From Thermohalobaculum sp963700775 (GTDB taxonomy: Bacteria; Pseudomonadota; Alphaproteobacteria; Rhodobacterales; Rhodobacteraceae), in NCBI GenBank assembly GCA_963700775.1, contig CAVOYU010000010.1:1-64000 (forward strand): 64,000 nucleotides of DNA, given 5' to 3'. Under the pieces are notes generated by a model that was not told the DNA's origin, ran no database searches, and saw nothing but the letters and a program-made list of their open reading frames with translations. How positions within the stretch are numbered: the stretch's first letter is position 1; the number at the start of each line of letters is the position of its first letter. The translations under genes were made by a program, and so were the position numbers. This document shows, in pieces, positions 27,514 to 36,600 of this stretch.

Positions 27514-27936
27514 ATGCGTCTCGACACGATCCTGCGCGTCATCTCCAAGCTGATGATTCCGTTCATCTTCCTGTTCGCGCTATATGTTCAATTCCACGGC
27601 GACTACGGACCCGGCGGCGGCTTCCAGGCCGGCGTGATCATCGCGGCGGGCGTGGTGCTCTACGCCATCATCTACGGCATCGAGGCGGCGCAGCGGGCCG
27701 TGCCTAAACCGCTGGTCGAGTTCCTGGTGCCGCTCGGCGTTCTGGTCTATGCGGGTATCGGCGTCTGGGGCCTGCTGCTCGGCGACAACTATCTGGAATA
27801 CAACGATCTCGCCCACGGCGACCAGCCGCACGGGCAGGAGCGCGGCGTCTTCTGGGTCGAGATCGGCGTGCTCATCACCGTGGCCAGCACGATGATCACC
27901 ATCTTCTACGCCTTCGCCGGGAGGGGCCGGCGGTGA
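27514..27936 (+). CDS. mnhB: Mrp/Mnh antiporter subunit B
   Basis: 140 residues, four helices, with the family motif FHGDYGPGGGFQAGVIIAAG. The C-terminus overlaps the GTG start of mnhC. Part of the same operon. Confidence 0.9.
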   Translation: MRLDTILRVISKLMIPFIFLFALYVQFHGDYGPGGGFQAGVIIAAGVVLYAIIYGIEAAQRAVPKPLVEFLVPLGVLVYAGIGVWGLLLGDNYLEYNDLAHGDQPHGQERGVFWVEIGVLITVASTMITIFYAFAGRGRR

Positions 27937-28310
27937 CCCTGATCGAAACCATCCTGTCGCACTACAACTATGCGATCACCATCTTCCTGATGGTCGCGGG
28001 TCTCTACATCGTCGTCGCCCGGTCGAACATGATCAAGACCCTGATCGGCCTCGGCGTGTTCCAGACTTCGGTCTACCTGCTCTACCTCAGCCCGGGAAAG
28101 ATCCTCGGCGCCACGCCTCCGATCCTCGACGAGGACTTCCGGCTCTATTCCAACCCGCTGCCTCACGTCCTGATCCTCACCGCAATCGTCGTCGGCGTCG
28201 CCACCCTGGCGCTCGGCCTCGCCCTGGTCGTGCGCATCAACGAGTCCTACGGCACGATCGAGGAGGACGAGATCATGGACGTCGTCGACCGGGACGATCA
28301 CGCCGAATGA
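27933..28310 (+). CDS. mnhC: Mrp/Mnh antiporter subunit C (NuoK-like)
   Basis: 125 residues, three helices, NuoK-type. GLYIVVARSNMIKTLIGLGV is followed by a third helix with ILTAIVVGVATLALGLALV. Start is GTG 27933, overlapping the mnhB stop; its stop overlaps the next ATG by 4 bases. The acidic tail (EEDEIMDVVDRDD) is a common feature. Confidence 0.9.
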   Translation: MTLIETILSHYNYAITIFLMVAGLYIVVARSNMIKTLIGLGVFQTSVYLLYLSPGKILGATPPILDEDFRLYSNPLPHVLILTAIVVGVATLALGLALVVRINESYGTIEEDEIMDVVDRDDHAE

Positions 28311-29806
28311 GCGCGGGCCCGATCCATCTCCAAGAGCACCTGCCGGCGCTGCAGGTCGTCGTGCCGCTGCTCGGCGCGGTGATCTCGGCCCTGGTCCGCA
28401 ACGGCAGGGCCGCCTGGCTGGTGGCGGTGACCGTCTGCTGGGCGATGCCGTTCATCGCCTTCGGGCTACTCGGCCAGGTGGTGGCGGGCGGGCCGATTTC
28501 CTATGCCATCGGCGCCTGGCCGCCGCCGGTCGGGATCGAGTATCGGATCGACCAGGCGAACGCGTTCTTGCTGGTCCTGGTCTCGATCATGGCTGCTCTG
28601 GTGATGACCTACGCTCCCCGCTCGGTGGCGGACGAGATCCAACCCGAGCGGCGGGGATGGTATTACGCCACCTTCCTGCTCTGCCTCACCGGGCTGCTCG
28701 GAATGGCTATCACCGGCGATGCCTTCAACATCTTCGTTTTCATGGAAGTGTCCTCGCTCGCGACCTACATCCTGATCGCCATGGGCCGCGACCGCAGGTC
28801 GCTCGTCTCCGCCTATCAGTACCTGGTGCTGGGAACGATCGGGGCGACGTTCTATGTGATCGGCGTCGGCATCCTGTTCACCCTGACCGGTACGCTGAAC
28901 CTCTACGACATCGCCCAGAAACTCGCTGCCGTGACAGATGTCCGGGCGACCATCGCGGCGCTGGCCTTCATCGGCGTCGGCCTGGCGCTCAAGCTGGCAC
29001 TGTTCCCGCTCCACCTCTGGCTTCCGAACGCCTATGCTTTCGCTCCCTCGACCGCGACCGCCTTCGTCGCCTCGACCGCCACCAAGGTCGCGGTCTACCT
29101 GCTGCTGCGAATGCTGTTCTCGGTGTTCGGAGCAGGATTGACCTTTGGCGAGACGCCTGCCGCGACGGTGGTGTTGCTGCTCGCGGTGATCGCGATGATC
29201 GGGCCATCGCTGGTGGCGATATTCCAGCCGAACGTGAAGCGGATGCTGGCCTACTCGTCGGTGGCGCAGATCGGCTACATCATGCTCGGCATCGCGCTGG
29301 TCAGCCAGACCGGGCTCACCGGCGGCATCAGCCACCTGTTCAACCACGCGGTCATCAAGGGCTGCCTGTTCCTGGCCATCGGCTGCGTCGTTTACGCGAC
29401 CGGGATCACCAAGATCGAGCAGATGGCGGGGATCGGGCGCACCATGCCCCTGACCATGGGCGCCTTCGTGCTGGCCGGACTCGGCCTGATCGGGGTGCCG
29501 GGGACCGCGGGCTTCGTGTCGAAGTGGTACCTGATCCAGGGCGCGGTCGAGCAGGGACTGTGGTGGCTTGCGGCCGTGATCGTGTTCTCCTCGCTGCTCG
29601 CCGTCGTCTATGTGGGGCGGGTGATCGAGATCGCCTGGTTCCGCGCTCCGGCAGGGGCCGCGGTTAAACCGCGCATTCCGCCCGTCGAGATGCTGGCGGT
29701 CACTTGGGTGCTGGCGGCGGCGACGGTCTATTTCGGCTTCGATACCCGGATCACCGCCGGCGTCGCGAGCCAGGCCGCCGAACTCCTGCTGGCGGGGTAC
29801 AGATGA
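28307..29806 (+). CDS. mnhD: Antiporter-like membrane subunit 1 (MnhD type)
   Basis: 499 residues of the NuoL/M/N fold, about 14 helices. The helix-5 Glu (FVFMEVSSLATY), helix-7 Lys (LALKLALFPLHLWLPNAYA), the following Lys (TATKVAVYLLLR) and the discontinuous-helix segment QPNVKRMLAYSSVAQIGY are all kept, so ion translocation is expected. This is the most MrpD-like of the three copies here. Confidence 0.9.
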   Translation: MSAGPIHLQEHLPALQVVVPLLGAVISALVRNGRAAWLVAVTVCWAMPFIAFGLLGQVVAGGPISYAIGAWPPPVGIEYRIDQANAFLLVLVSIMAALVMTYAPRSVADEIQPERRGWYYATFLLCLTGLLGMAITGDAFNIFVFMEVSSLATYILIAMGRDRRSLVSAYQYLVLGTIGATFYVIGVGILFTLTGTLNLYDIAQKLAAVTDVRATIAALAFIGVGLALKLALFPLHLWLPNAYAFAPSTATAFVASTATKVAVYLLLRMLFSVFGAGLTFGETPAATVVLLLAVIAMIGPSLVAIFQPNVKRMLAYSSVAQIGYIMLGIALVSQTGLTGGISHLFNHAVIKGCLFLAIGCVVYATGITKIEQMAGIGRTMPLTMGAFVLAGLGLIGVPGTAGFVSKWYLIQGAVEQGLWWLAAVIVFSSLLAVVYVGRVIEIAWFRAPAGAAVKPRIPPVEMLAVTWVLAAATVYFGFDTRITAGVASQAAELLLAGYR

Positions 29807-31347
29807 GCGGGATCGCAAGCGAGACCCTGGTCCTGCTGGCCCTCGGCCTGCCCGCCCTCGGCGTGCTCGGCATCGCGGCAGCGGGCCGGTTCCCGAACCT
29901 CCGCGAGGCCGTGACCCTGACTGCGGCCGGCGCGACCTTCGTCACGGTCATGACCCTGCTCGACCGGGTCCTTGCCGGCGAGCGGCCGGTGGCCGGCGGC
30001 TGGCAGATCTTCAGCGGCCTCGAGATCGGCTTTCTGGTCGAGCCGCTGGGGATGCTGTTCGCGACCATCGCCTCTACGCTGTGGATCGTGAACTCGATCT
30101 ACTCGATCGGCTACATGCGCGGGAACAACGAGCCGCGGCAGACGCCGTTCTACATTTGCTTCGCGGTCGCCATCGCGTCGGCGATCGGCGTCGCCTTCGC
30201 GTCGAACCTGCTGACGCTGTTCCTGTTCTACGAGGTCCTGACCGTCTCGACCTACCCGCTGGTCACCCACAAGGGCAACGACGAGGCGAAGGCCAAGGGG
30301 CGGATCTACCTACTGTTGCTGATGGGCACCTCGATGGTGCTGCTGCTGCCCGCCATCATCTGGACTGGCGTTGCGGCGGGAACGGTGAGCTTCGCGCCCG
30401 GCGGCATCCTGGCCGCGGCGGGGCTCTCGACCGCGGCGGTCTCGGCCCTGCTCGCGCTCTACATCTTCGGCATCGGCAAGGCAGCCGTGATGCCGGTGCA
30501 TTTCTGGCTGCCCGCGGCGATGGTCGCCCCGACACCGGTGTCGGCGCTGCTGCATGCGGTGGCGGTGGTGAAGGCCGGCGTCTTCAGCGTCGTCAAGGTG
30601 GTGGTCTATGTCTTCGGGATCGACTTCCTAGCGACCTCCGGCGCCGGGGATTGGCTGACCTACGCCGCCGGATTCACCGTCATCACCGCCTCGGTGGTCG
30701 CGCTGATGCAGGACAACCTGAAGAAGCGGCTCGCCTACTCGACCATCAGCCAGCTCTCCTACGTGGTCCTGGCGACTGCGATCCTGACGCCGATCTCGGT
30801 GATCGGGGCGGCGATGCACATCGCGGCCCATGCGGTCTCGAAGATCACGCTCTTCTTCGCCGCCGGCTCGATCTACACGGCTGCGCATCTGACCGAGGTG
30901 AGCCAGCTCGACGGCATCGGGCGGCGGATGCCCTGGACCATGGGCGCCTTCGCGATCGGCGCGCTGAGCATGATCGGCGTACCACCGACCGCGGGCTTCC
31001 TGTCGAAATGGTTTATGCTCTCGGGCGGCATGGCGGCGCAGAACTGGGTTGCCGTCGGCGTAATCTTCCTGTCGACCTGCCTCAACGCCAGCTATTTCCT
31101 GCCGATCATCTACAAGGCGTTCTTCCGCGCCCCGCCGATCGCCACGCCCGAGCATCACGAACATGGCGAGGGACCAATCCCCGTCGTGCTGGCGCTGACG
31201 ATCACGGCGCTGGGGACGCTGGCGATGTTCTTCTTCCCCGAGATTCCCTATTCGCTGTCCGAGGCGCTGGTCGGCCAGGAGGCCGCAGCACCCACGGCGG
31301 CCCAGGATGCGGCGGTCCCGGCGGCGGTTCAGGAGGTGGCGCAATGA
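29803..31347 (+). CDS. Antiporter-like membrane subunit 2 (NuoL/MrpA-N type)
   Basis: 514 residues from ATG 29803, which overlaps the upstream stop. It carries LFLFYEVLTVSTYPLVTHKG with the helix-5 Glu, GIGKAAVMPVHFWLPAAMVA with the helix-7 Lys, VVKAGVFSVVKVV and QDNLKKRLAYSTISQLSY. The final helices and a Gln/Ala-rich tail end it. It occupies the place of the MrpA N-terminal half, without the MbhD/E domains. Confidence 0.87.
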   Translation: MSGIASETLVLLALGLPALGVLGIAAAGRFPNLREAVTLTAAGATFVTVMTLLDRVLAGERPVAGGWQIFSGLEIGFLVEPLGMLFATIASTLWIVNSIYSIGYMRGNNEPRQTPFYICFAVAIASAIGVAFASNLLTLFLFYEVLTVSTYPLVTHKGNDEAKAKGRIYLLLLMGTSMVLLLPAIIWTGVAAGTVSFAPGGILAAAGLSTAAVSALLALYIFGIGKAAVMPVHFWLPAAMVAPTPVSALLHAVAVVKAGVFSVVKVVVYVFGIDFLATSGAGDWLTYAAGFTVITASVVALMQDNLKKRLAYSTISQLSYVVLATAILTPISVIGAAMHIAAHAVSKITLFFAAGSIYTAAHLTEVSQLDGIGRRMPWTMGAFAIGALSMIGVPPTAGFLSKWFMLSGGMAAQNWVAVGVIFLSTCLNASYFLPIIYKAFFRAPPIATPEHHEHGEGPIPVVLALTITALGTLAMFFFPEIPYSLSEALVGQEAAAPTAAQDAAVPAAVQEVAQ

Positions 31348-31598
31348 CCGAGAAGCAGGAACCCGATCACTGGCTTGCGCGGCCAGAGACGATCCGCAAG
31401 CTCTGGATGCTCCTGGCCGGGGCGCTCGCGATCGACGTGCTGGCGCAGTTTGTCTTTCCCGTGCATGGGCATTTCGGCCTCGACGGCGTCTTCGGCTTCG
31501 GCGCCTGGTACGGGTTCGCCGCCTGCGTCGTTCTCGTGGTGATCGCAAAGGCGCTGTCGATCTTCGTCAAGCGGCCGGACACGTACTACGATGACTGA
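31344..31598 (+). CDS. Small two-helix membrane protein of the antiporter operon
   Basis: 84 residues starting MTEKQEPDHWLARPETIRKL, with two helices (LWMLLAGALAIDVLAQFVF and WYGFAACVVLVVIAKALSIF) and a charged C-terminus. It overlaps the genes on both sides by 4 and 8 bases and is therefore very likely part of the complex. Not a standard Mrp subunit; I do not recognise a family name. Confidence 0.75.
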   Translation: MTEKQEPDHWLARPETIRKLWMLLAGALAIDVLAQFVFPVHGHFGLDGVFGFGAWYGFAACVVLVVIAKALSIFVKRPDTYYDD

Positions 31599-33270
31599 GA
31601 TGGCATTCCCTCCCGGCGCGATCCTGATCCTTGCGGGCCTCGTTCTGCCGCTGCTGACGCTCCCCGTCCGCAAGATGCTGGTCCTGGTGGCGCCGGTCCT
31701 GACCCTGGCCGCAGTCTGGGCGGTGCCGGATGGCGTCGTGTGGTCGACGAGCTATCTCGGCATGGACCTCCAACCGGTGAAGGCCGACGCCCTGTCGCGC
31801 ATGTTCGCCACCGTTTTCGCCATCATGGCCTTCGGCGGCGGCCTATTCGCCCTGAACCAGAAGAGCGTGCTCGAGCTCTCGGCGGCGATGATCTATGCCG
31901 GCAGCGCCATCGGCGTCGCCTTCGCGGGCGACCTGGTGACGGTGTTCATCTTCTGGGAGGTGATGGCCATCGGCTCGACGCTCGTGGTCTGGTCCGGCGG
32001 CGCAGTCGCCCGCAACGCCGGCCTGCGCTACGCGGTGATCCACTTCCTCGGCGGAGTCTGTCTGATGGCCGGCATCGCCGGCGAGATTGCCGCCACCGGC
32101 TCGACCGATTTCCGCGCCATGCAGCCGGACAGCATCGCCCGCTGGCTGATGCTGGCGGGCTTCGTGCTGAACACCGGCGCGCCGCCGTTGCACGCGTGGC
32201 TGCCCGACGCCTACCCGAAGGCCTCCTACTCCGGCACGGTGTTCCTCTCGGCCTTCACCACCAAGACCGCGGTCTATACCCTGATCCGGGGTTTTCCGGG
32301 CGCCGACATCCTGGTCTGGCTCGGCATGTTCATGATCTTCTACGGGATTATCTACGCCATCAACGACAACGACACCCGCCGCAAGCTCAGCTACTCGATC
32401 ATCAACCAGGTCGGATTCATGGTCTGCATGACCGGCGTCGGCACGCCGCTGGCGCTGGCCGGCGCGGCGGCACACGCCTTCGTGCACATCCTCTACAAGG
32501 CGCTGCTGCTGATGTCGGCCGGATCGGTGCTCTACGTCACCGGCAAGACCAAGTTCACCGATCTCGGCGGGTTGTTCCGCACCATGCCGCGCACCGCGAT
32601 CTGCTGCATTATCGGGGCGCTCTCGATTTCCGCCGTCCCGCTGACCTCCGGCTTTCCGGCAAAGTCGCTGATGGCGAGCGCCGCGGCCGAGGCGCATCTC
32701 GCGACCATCTGGTACCTGTTCATCGCCGCGGCGGCAGGCGTGCTATTTGTCGGCATCAAACTGCCCTGGTACATCTTCTTCCAGAAGGACAGCGGCCAGC
32801 GGCCGCCCGAGCCGCCGCTGAACATGCGGCTCGCGATGTACCTGATGGCGGTGCTGTGCATCGGCTTCGGCATCTTCCCCGGCCTGCTTTACGGTTTCCT
32901 GCCCGAGCCGCTGGATTTCCAGCCCTATACCGGGGCCCGGGTGACCGAGACCATGCAGCTCCTGACCTCCTCGGCAGCCGCCTTTTTCCTGGCGCTGCCG
33001 ATGATCAAGCGGACGCTGACGATCTCGCTCGATGTCGACTGGTTCTGGCGCCGCGCCGGGCGGCTCTTCGCCGCCGAGTTCGAGACCCAGTGGCTGCGCG
33101 CCTGCGGGGCGTTCGGCGGCAGGGCCTATCGCTCGGCAGCGCGATTCATCGACGGGCTCTACAGGACGCACGGCCCCGAGGGGGCACTGGCCCGGACCCG
33201 CCCCTCCGGCTCGATGGCGCTCTGGATGACCATATTGCTGGCGGTGTTCCTGCTGCTATCGTTCCTCTGA
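31591..33270 (+). CDS. Antiporter-like membrane subunit 3
   Basis: 559 residues, NuoL/M/N fold. It keeps the helix-5 Glu (VTVFIFWEVMAIGSTLVVW), TGAPPLHAWLPDAYPKASYS, TKTAVYTLIRGF and DNDTRRKLSYSIINQVGF. It has an extended C-terminal part with a last helix (MTILLAVFLLLSFL). It begins within the end of the 84-residue gene. A third ion-translocating subunit is not part of classical Mrp complexes. Confidence 0.87.
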   Translation: MTEMAFPPGAILILAGLVLPLLTLPVRKMLVLVAPVLTLAAVWAVPDGVVWSTSYLGMDLQPVKADALSRMFATVFAIMAFGGGLFALNQKSVLELSAAMIYAGSAIGVAFAGDLVTVFIFWEVMAIGSTLVVWSGGAVARNAGLRYAVIHFLGGVCLMAGIAGEIAATGSTDFRAMQPDSIARWLMLAGFVLNTGAPPLHAWLPDAYPKASYSGTVFLSAFTTKTAVYTLIRGFPGADILVWLGMFMIFYGIIYAINDNDTRRKLSYSIINQVGFMVCMTGVGTPLALAGAAAHAFVHILYKALLLMSAGSVLYVTGKTKFTDLGGLFRTMPRTAICCIIGALSISAVPLTSGFPAKSLMASAAAEAHLATIWYLFIAAAAGVLFVGIKLPWYIFFQKDSGQRPPEPPLNMRLAMYLMAVLCIGFGIFPGLLYGFLPEPLDFQPYTGARVTETMQLLTSSAAAFFLALPMIKRTLTISLDVDWFWRRAGRLFAAEFETQWLRACGAFGGRAYRSAARFIDGLYRTHGPEGALARTRPSGSMALWMTILLAVFLLLSFL

Positions 33271-33274
33271 CGCC

Positions 33275-34435
33275 ATGGGCCGGCGGTGGCAGATCCTCGC
33301 GGTCCTGACCTTCGCCCGGACCGCGATGGGTTTCCAATTCCAGTCGGTGACCGCGGCCTCCGCCGATCTTTCCGGCGCACTGAGCCTCAGCAACACCGCC
33401 ATCGGCTTGCTGATCGGGGTCTACCAGTTCCCCGGCATCCTGCTGGCGGTGCCGGGCGGCTGGGTCGGGCAGCGCTTCGGCGACAAGCAGGCGGTGCTGA
33501 CCGGGCTCGCCATGATGGCCGCCGGCGCCATCCTGTCGGTGGCAGGCGGCGAATGGACTGCCCTGCTCGCCGGCCGGATCCTGTCCGGTGTCGGCGCCGT
33601 GCTGCTGAACGTGCTGCTGACCAAGATGGTCGCCGACTGGTTCTCGCCCCGGGACCTGCCAACCGCGATGGGCCTGCTGATCGTGAGCTGGCCGCTCGGG
33701 ATCGCGCTGGCCATGGTGACGATCCCGGCCGCCAGTGCCGCCGCAGGCTGGCAACCGTCCTTCCTCGCCACGGGCATCGCCGCGCTCGCCTGCCTGGCCC
33801 TGGTCTGGCAGGTCTACGAGCCAGCCGGCGAGATCGAGCGCGCATCGGTCAGCCTGGGCCTGCCCCGGCGCGAGCTGGTGCTGGCGGTGCTGGTCGGGCT
33901 GGTCTGGGCGCTCTACAATGTAGGCCTGATCGGGCTCCTTTCCTTTGGCCCCGCCTTCATGATCGCGGGCGGCAGCGACCCGATCGCCGCGCAGGCGACG
34001 GTCAGCGCGGTGAGCTGGCTGATCCTGCCGACCCTGGCCGTGGCCGGCTGGACAACGGTGCGGACCGGGCGCCCCGACCTGATCCTCGTTCTCGGCGTCG
34101 TGGCCACAGCCGCGTTGATCCTCCTGCTGCCGTTCGCCGGCGGGTCGGTGCTGCTGTTCGGCGCCATCGGTTTCATGTTCGGCATTCCGGGCCCGGTGAT
34201 CGTGACCCTGCCGGTGCGCGCCGTATCGGCTGCGCGGCGCGGAATCGGGTTCGGCATCTTCTATGCGTTGAACTATTCCGGCATGGCCGTCACCGGGCCG
34301 ATCGGCGGCTGGCTTCTCGATACCACTGGGTCGGCGACGGCGCCGATCTGGTTCTCCGGGCTCGCACTGCTCACGTCGCTCGTTCCGCTCGGCATGTTTC
34401 ACCTGATGTCTCGCCGGACGCCGGTCGCGAATTGA
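33275..34435 (+). CDS. MFS transporter (CynX/NarK-like group)
   Basis: 386 residues, twelve helices expected. Hallmarks: an N-terminal QFQSVTAASADLSGAL, the A-motif-like GGWVGQRFGDKQAVLTG after helix 2, GRILSGVGAVLLNVLLTKM, and a second half with GFGIFYALNYSGMAVTGPIG. Substrate is not readable. It lies 4 bases after the last antiporter gene, so it may be read from the same transcript, but it is not an Mrp component. Confidence 0.82.
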   Translation: MGRRWQILAVLTFARTAMGFQFQSVTAASADLSGALSLSNTAIGLLIGVYQFPGILLAVPGGWVGQRFGDKQAVLTGLAMMAAGAILSVAGGEWTALLAGRILSGVGAVLLNVLLTKMVADWFSPRDLPTAMGLLIVSWPLGIALAMVTIPAASAAAGWQPSFLATGIAALACLALVWQVYEPAGEIERASVSLGLPRRELVLAVLVGLVWALYNVGLIGLLSFGPAFMIAGGSDPIAAQATVSAVSWLILPTLAVAGWTTVRTGRPDLILVLGVVATAALILLLPFAGGSVLLFGAIGFMFGIPGPVIVTLPVRAVSAARRGIGFGIFYALNYSGMAVTGPIGGWLLDTTGSATAPIWFSGLALLTSLVPLGMFHLMSRRTPVAN

Positions 34436-34500
34436 GCGGTCGGGATTGCACTTCCTGCAAAGCTTGGCGATAATCCGTTGGCGAAGCGAGGGAATCTCCG

Positions 34501-35550
34501 ATGATCGATCATGCCGACTGGGCCATGAGGCTGGACCGCGATCGGCCGGTTCTGGTGACCGGTGCCGCGGGGTTCATCGGGTTCTTTCTCGCCGAGAAGC
34601 TGCTGCGCGCGGGCCTGCCCGTCGTCGGCATCGACAATCTCAACGATTATTACGACCCGAAACTGAAGCAGGCGCGGCTCGACCTCCTGAGCCAGTACCC
34701 GCGTTTCACATTCCGGAGACTCGACCTGGCCGACCGCGACGGCCTCGCGGCGCTGTTCGACCAGCATGGCTTCCGCAGTGTGGTCAACCTGGCCGCGCAG
34801 GCGGGTGTGCGCTACTCGATCGAGAACCCGCACGCCTATGCGTCGTCGAACCTGACCGGCTTCCTCAACCTTCTCGAGGAGTGCCGCCGCAACCCGGTCG
34901 ACCACCTCGTCTACGCCTCGTCGAGCTCGGTCTATGGCGGCAACCGCAAGCTGCCCTTCTCGGTCCATGACAGCGTCGACCACCCGGTCAGCTTCTACGC
35001 CGCGACCAAGAAAGCGAACGAGCTGATGGCGCACAGCTACAGCCATCTCTACGGCATCCCGGCGACCGGCCTGCGATTCTTCACCGTTTATGGCCCATGG
35101 GGCCGGCCAGACATGGCGATCTTCAAGTTCACCAAAGCCATCCTCGACGGCACTCCGATCCAGGTCTTCAACCACGGCGAGATGCAGCGCGACTTCACCT
35201 ATGTCGACGACATCATCGAGGGCGTCGCACGGCTAATCCCGGCAAGCCCCACCCCTGACCCGGCATTCGACGCCGAGCATCCCGATCCTGGCCGGAGCTG
35301 GGCGCCGCACCGGATCTACAACATCGGCAACTCCCGCCCGGAGAAACTGATGGACATGGTGGCCGCGCTCGAGGAACTGCTCGGCCGCGAGGCGGTGAAG
35401 GAGTTCGTCGACATGCAGCCGGGCGACGTGACGGCGACCTTCGCCGAGGTCACCGATCTCGAGGACGCGGTCGGATTCCGGCCCGCCACCCCCCTGCGCG
35501 ACGGGTTGGAGCGCTTCGTCGCCTGGTACCGGGACTACTATCGCGTCTGA
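34501..35550 (+). CDS. UDP-glucuronate 4-epimerase (SDR family)
   Basis: 349 residues. The Rossmann loop is TGAAGFIGFFLAEKL (21-27), then NLAAQAGVRYSIENP, the Ser patch ASSSSVYGG, and catalytic Tyr166-Lys170 in YAATKKANE. GLRFFTVYGPWGRPDMA and QRDFTYVDDIIEGV are typical of the LpsL/Cap1J epimerases that supply UDP-galacturonate. A related NAD-dependent sugar dehydratase is less likely. It belongs with the nearby galU, kdsA, kdsB and mannomutase genes in surface-sugar synthesis. Confidence 0.85.
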   Translation: MIDHADWAMRLDRDRPVLVTGAAGFIGFFLAEKLLRAGLPVVGIDNLNDYYDPKLKQARLDLLSQYPRFTFRRLDLADRDGLAALFDQHGFRSVVNLAAQAGVRYSIENPHAYASSNLTGFLNLLEECRRNPVDHLVYASSSSVYGGNRKLPFSVHDSVDHPVSFYAATKKANELMAHSYSHLYGIPATGLRFFTVYGPWGRPDMAIFKFTKAILDGTPIQVFNHGEMQRDFTYVDDIIEGVARLIPASPTPDPAFDAEHPDPGRSWAPHRIYNIGNSRPEKLMDMVAALEELLGREAVKEFVDMQPGDVTATFAEVTDLEDAVGFRPATPLRDGLERFVAWYRDYYRV

Positions 35551-35553
35551 GCC

Positions 35554-36456
35554 TCAGATCTTCGGCTGCCGCCGCAGCGCAAGGCGCCCCTGCGCCCGGG
35601 CGACGGCAATGCCGCTCAGCGTGATCAGCCCGATCCCCGTCCAGCTCAGCGCATCCGGAAGGGTGCCGAACATCACCAGCCCAATCAGCACCGCCGCAAC
35701 GATCTCGGCATAGGTGAAAGGGGCAAGGTCCGAGGCCGGCGCCCTGGCCAGCGCCAGGATCATCATCGTCTGGCTGGCCGCACTCGCCAGCGCCATCAGG
35801 GCAATGATGCCGAAGTCGCCGAGATCCGGCGTCGACCAGACGAACGGTAGCGAGCCGAGCAGAACCATCGAGGCGATCAGCGCCCCCCACATGGAGATGA
35901 CCGAGGGGTCGGCCAGCACCCCGAGCTTGCGGTTCAGCAGCATCTGCAGTGCGACCAGCACTCCGGTGCCAAGCACGAACAGCGCATGGATGTCGAGGCC
36001 GCCGAAATCGGGGCGCATCACCAGCAGCACGCCGGCGAAGCCGCCGAAGACGCCGACCCAACCCATCGCGGTGACCCGCTCGCCCAGTACCGAGGGCGCC
36101 ATCAGCGTCATCAGGAACGGGTAGACGTAGAGGATGGCGATGGCATCGGCCAGGGCGAGCCCCATGACCCCGAACATGAAGCAGAGATTCCCGGCCACCT
36201 GCAGCAGCCCCCGCAGCACCTGGATCCCGATCCTCGGCGGCCGGAACGCCCGCCGCCCCACCCGCGCCAGCGCGAACGGCAGGATCACCAGGAAATAGCC
36301 GGTGAAGCGGAACCAGCCGATCAGCATCGGCGACATGGTGTCGGTCAGCGTCTTCATCAGCGCCCCGGTCAGTGCCGCAAGGCACATCGCGGCCACGATC
36401 AGGAGGATGCCGCTGCGCGCTTCGATAGCCTCATCCATGCCGGGCGTATGGGCCAT
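35554..36456 (-). CDS. EamA/DMT family transporter
   Basis: About 300 residues, ten helices in two EamA repeats. Starts at ATG 36456 (MAHTPGMDEAIEARSG) or the second ATG at 36438. Repeat 1 begins SGILLIVAAMCLAALTGALMK and repeat 2 near ALFVLGTGVLVALQMLLNRK. It exports or imports a small metabolite, unknown. It converges with the epimerase gene, 3 bases apart. Confidence 0.82.
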   Translation of the reverse strand: MAHTPGMDEAIEARSGILLIVAAMCLAALTGALMKTLTDTMSPMLIGWFRFTGYFLVILPFALARVGRRAFRPPRIGIQVLRGLLQVAGNLCFMFGVMGLALADAIAILYVYPFLMTLMAPSVLGERVTAMGWVGVFGGFAGVLLVMRPDFGGLDIHALFVLGTGVLVALQMLLNRKLGVLADPSVISMWGALIASMVLLGSLPFVWSTPDLGDFGIIALMALASAASQTMMILALARAPASDLAPFTYAEIVAAVLIGLVMFGTLPDALSWTGIGLITLSGIAVARAQGRLALRRQPKI

Positions 36457-36600
36457 GGGGTTCCTTCTTCTGGCGGCGGCATCGGCCGGACGGCCGCAGG
36501 AAACGCGACGCCGGCCCATCGCGGCGCACACGCGAACTCTTGATTGCCGGCGGCGTCAACGCAACAATTGATTCGCCGCGAACGATAAGAGACCCGACGC

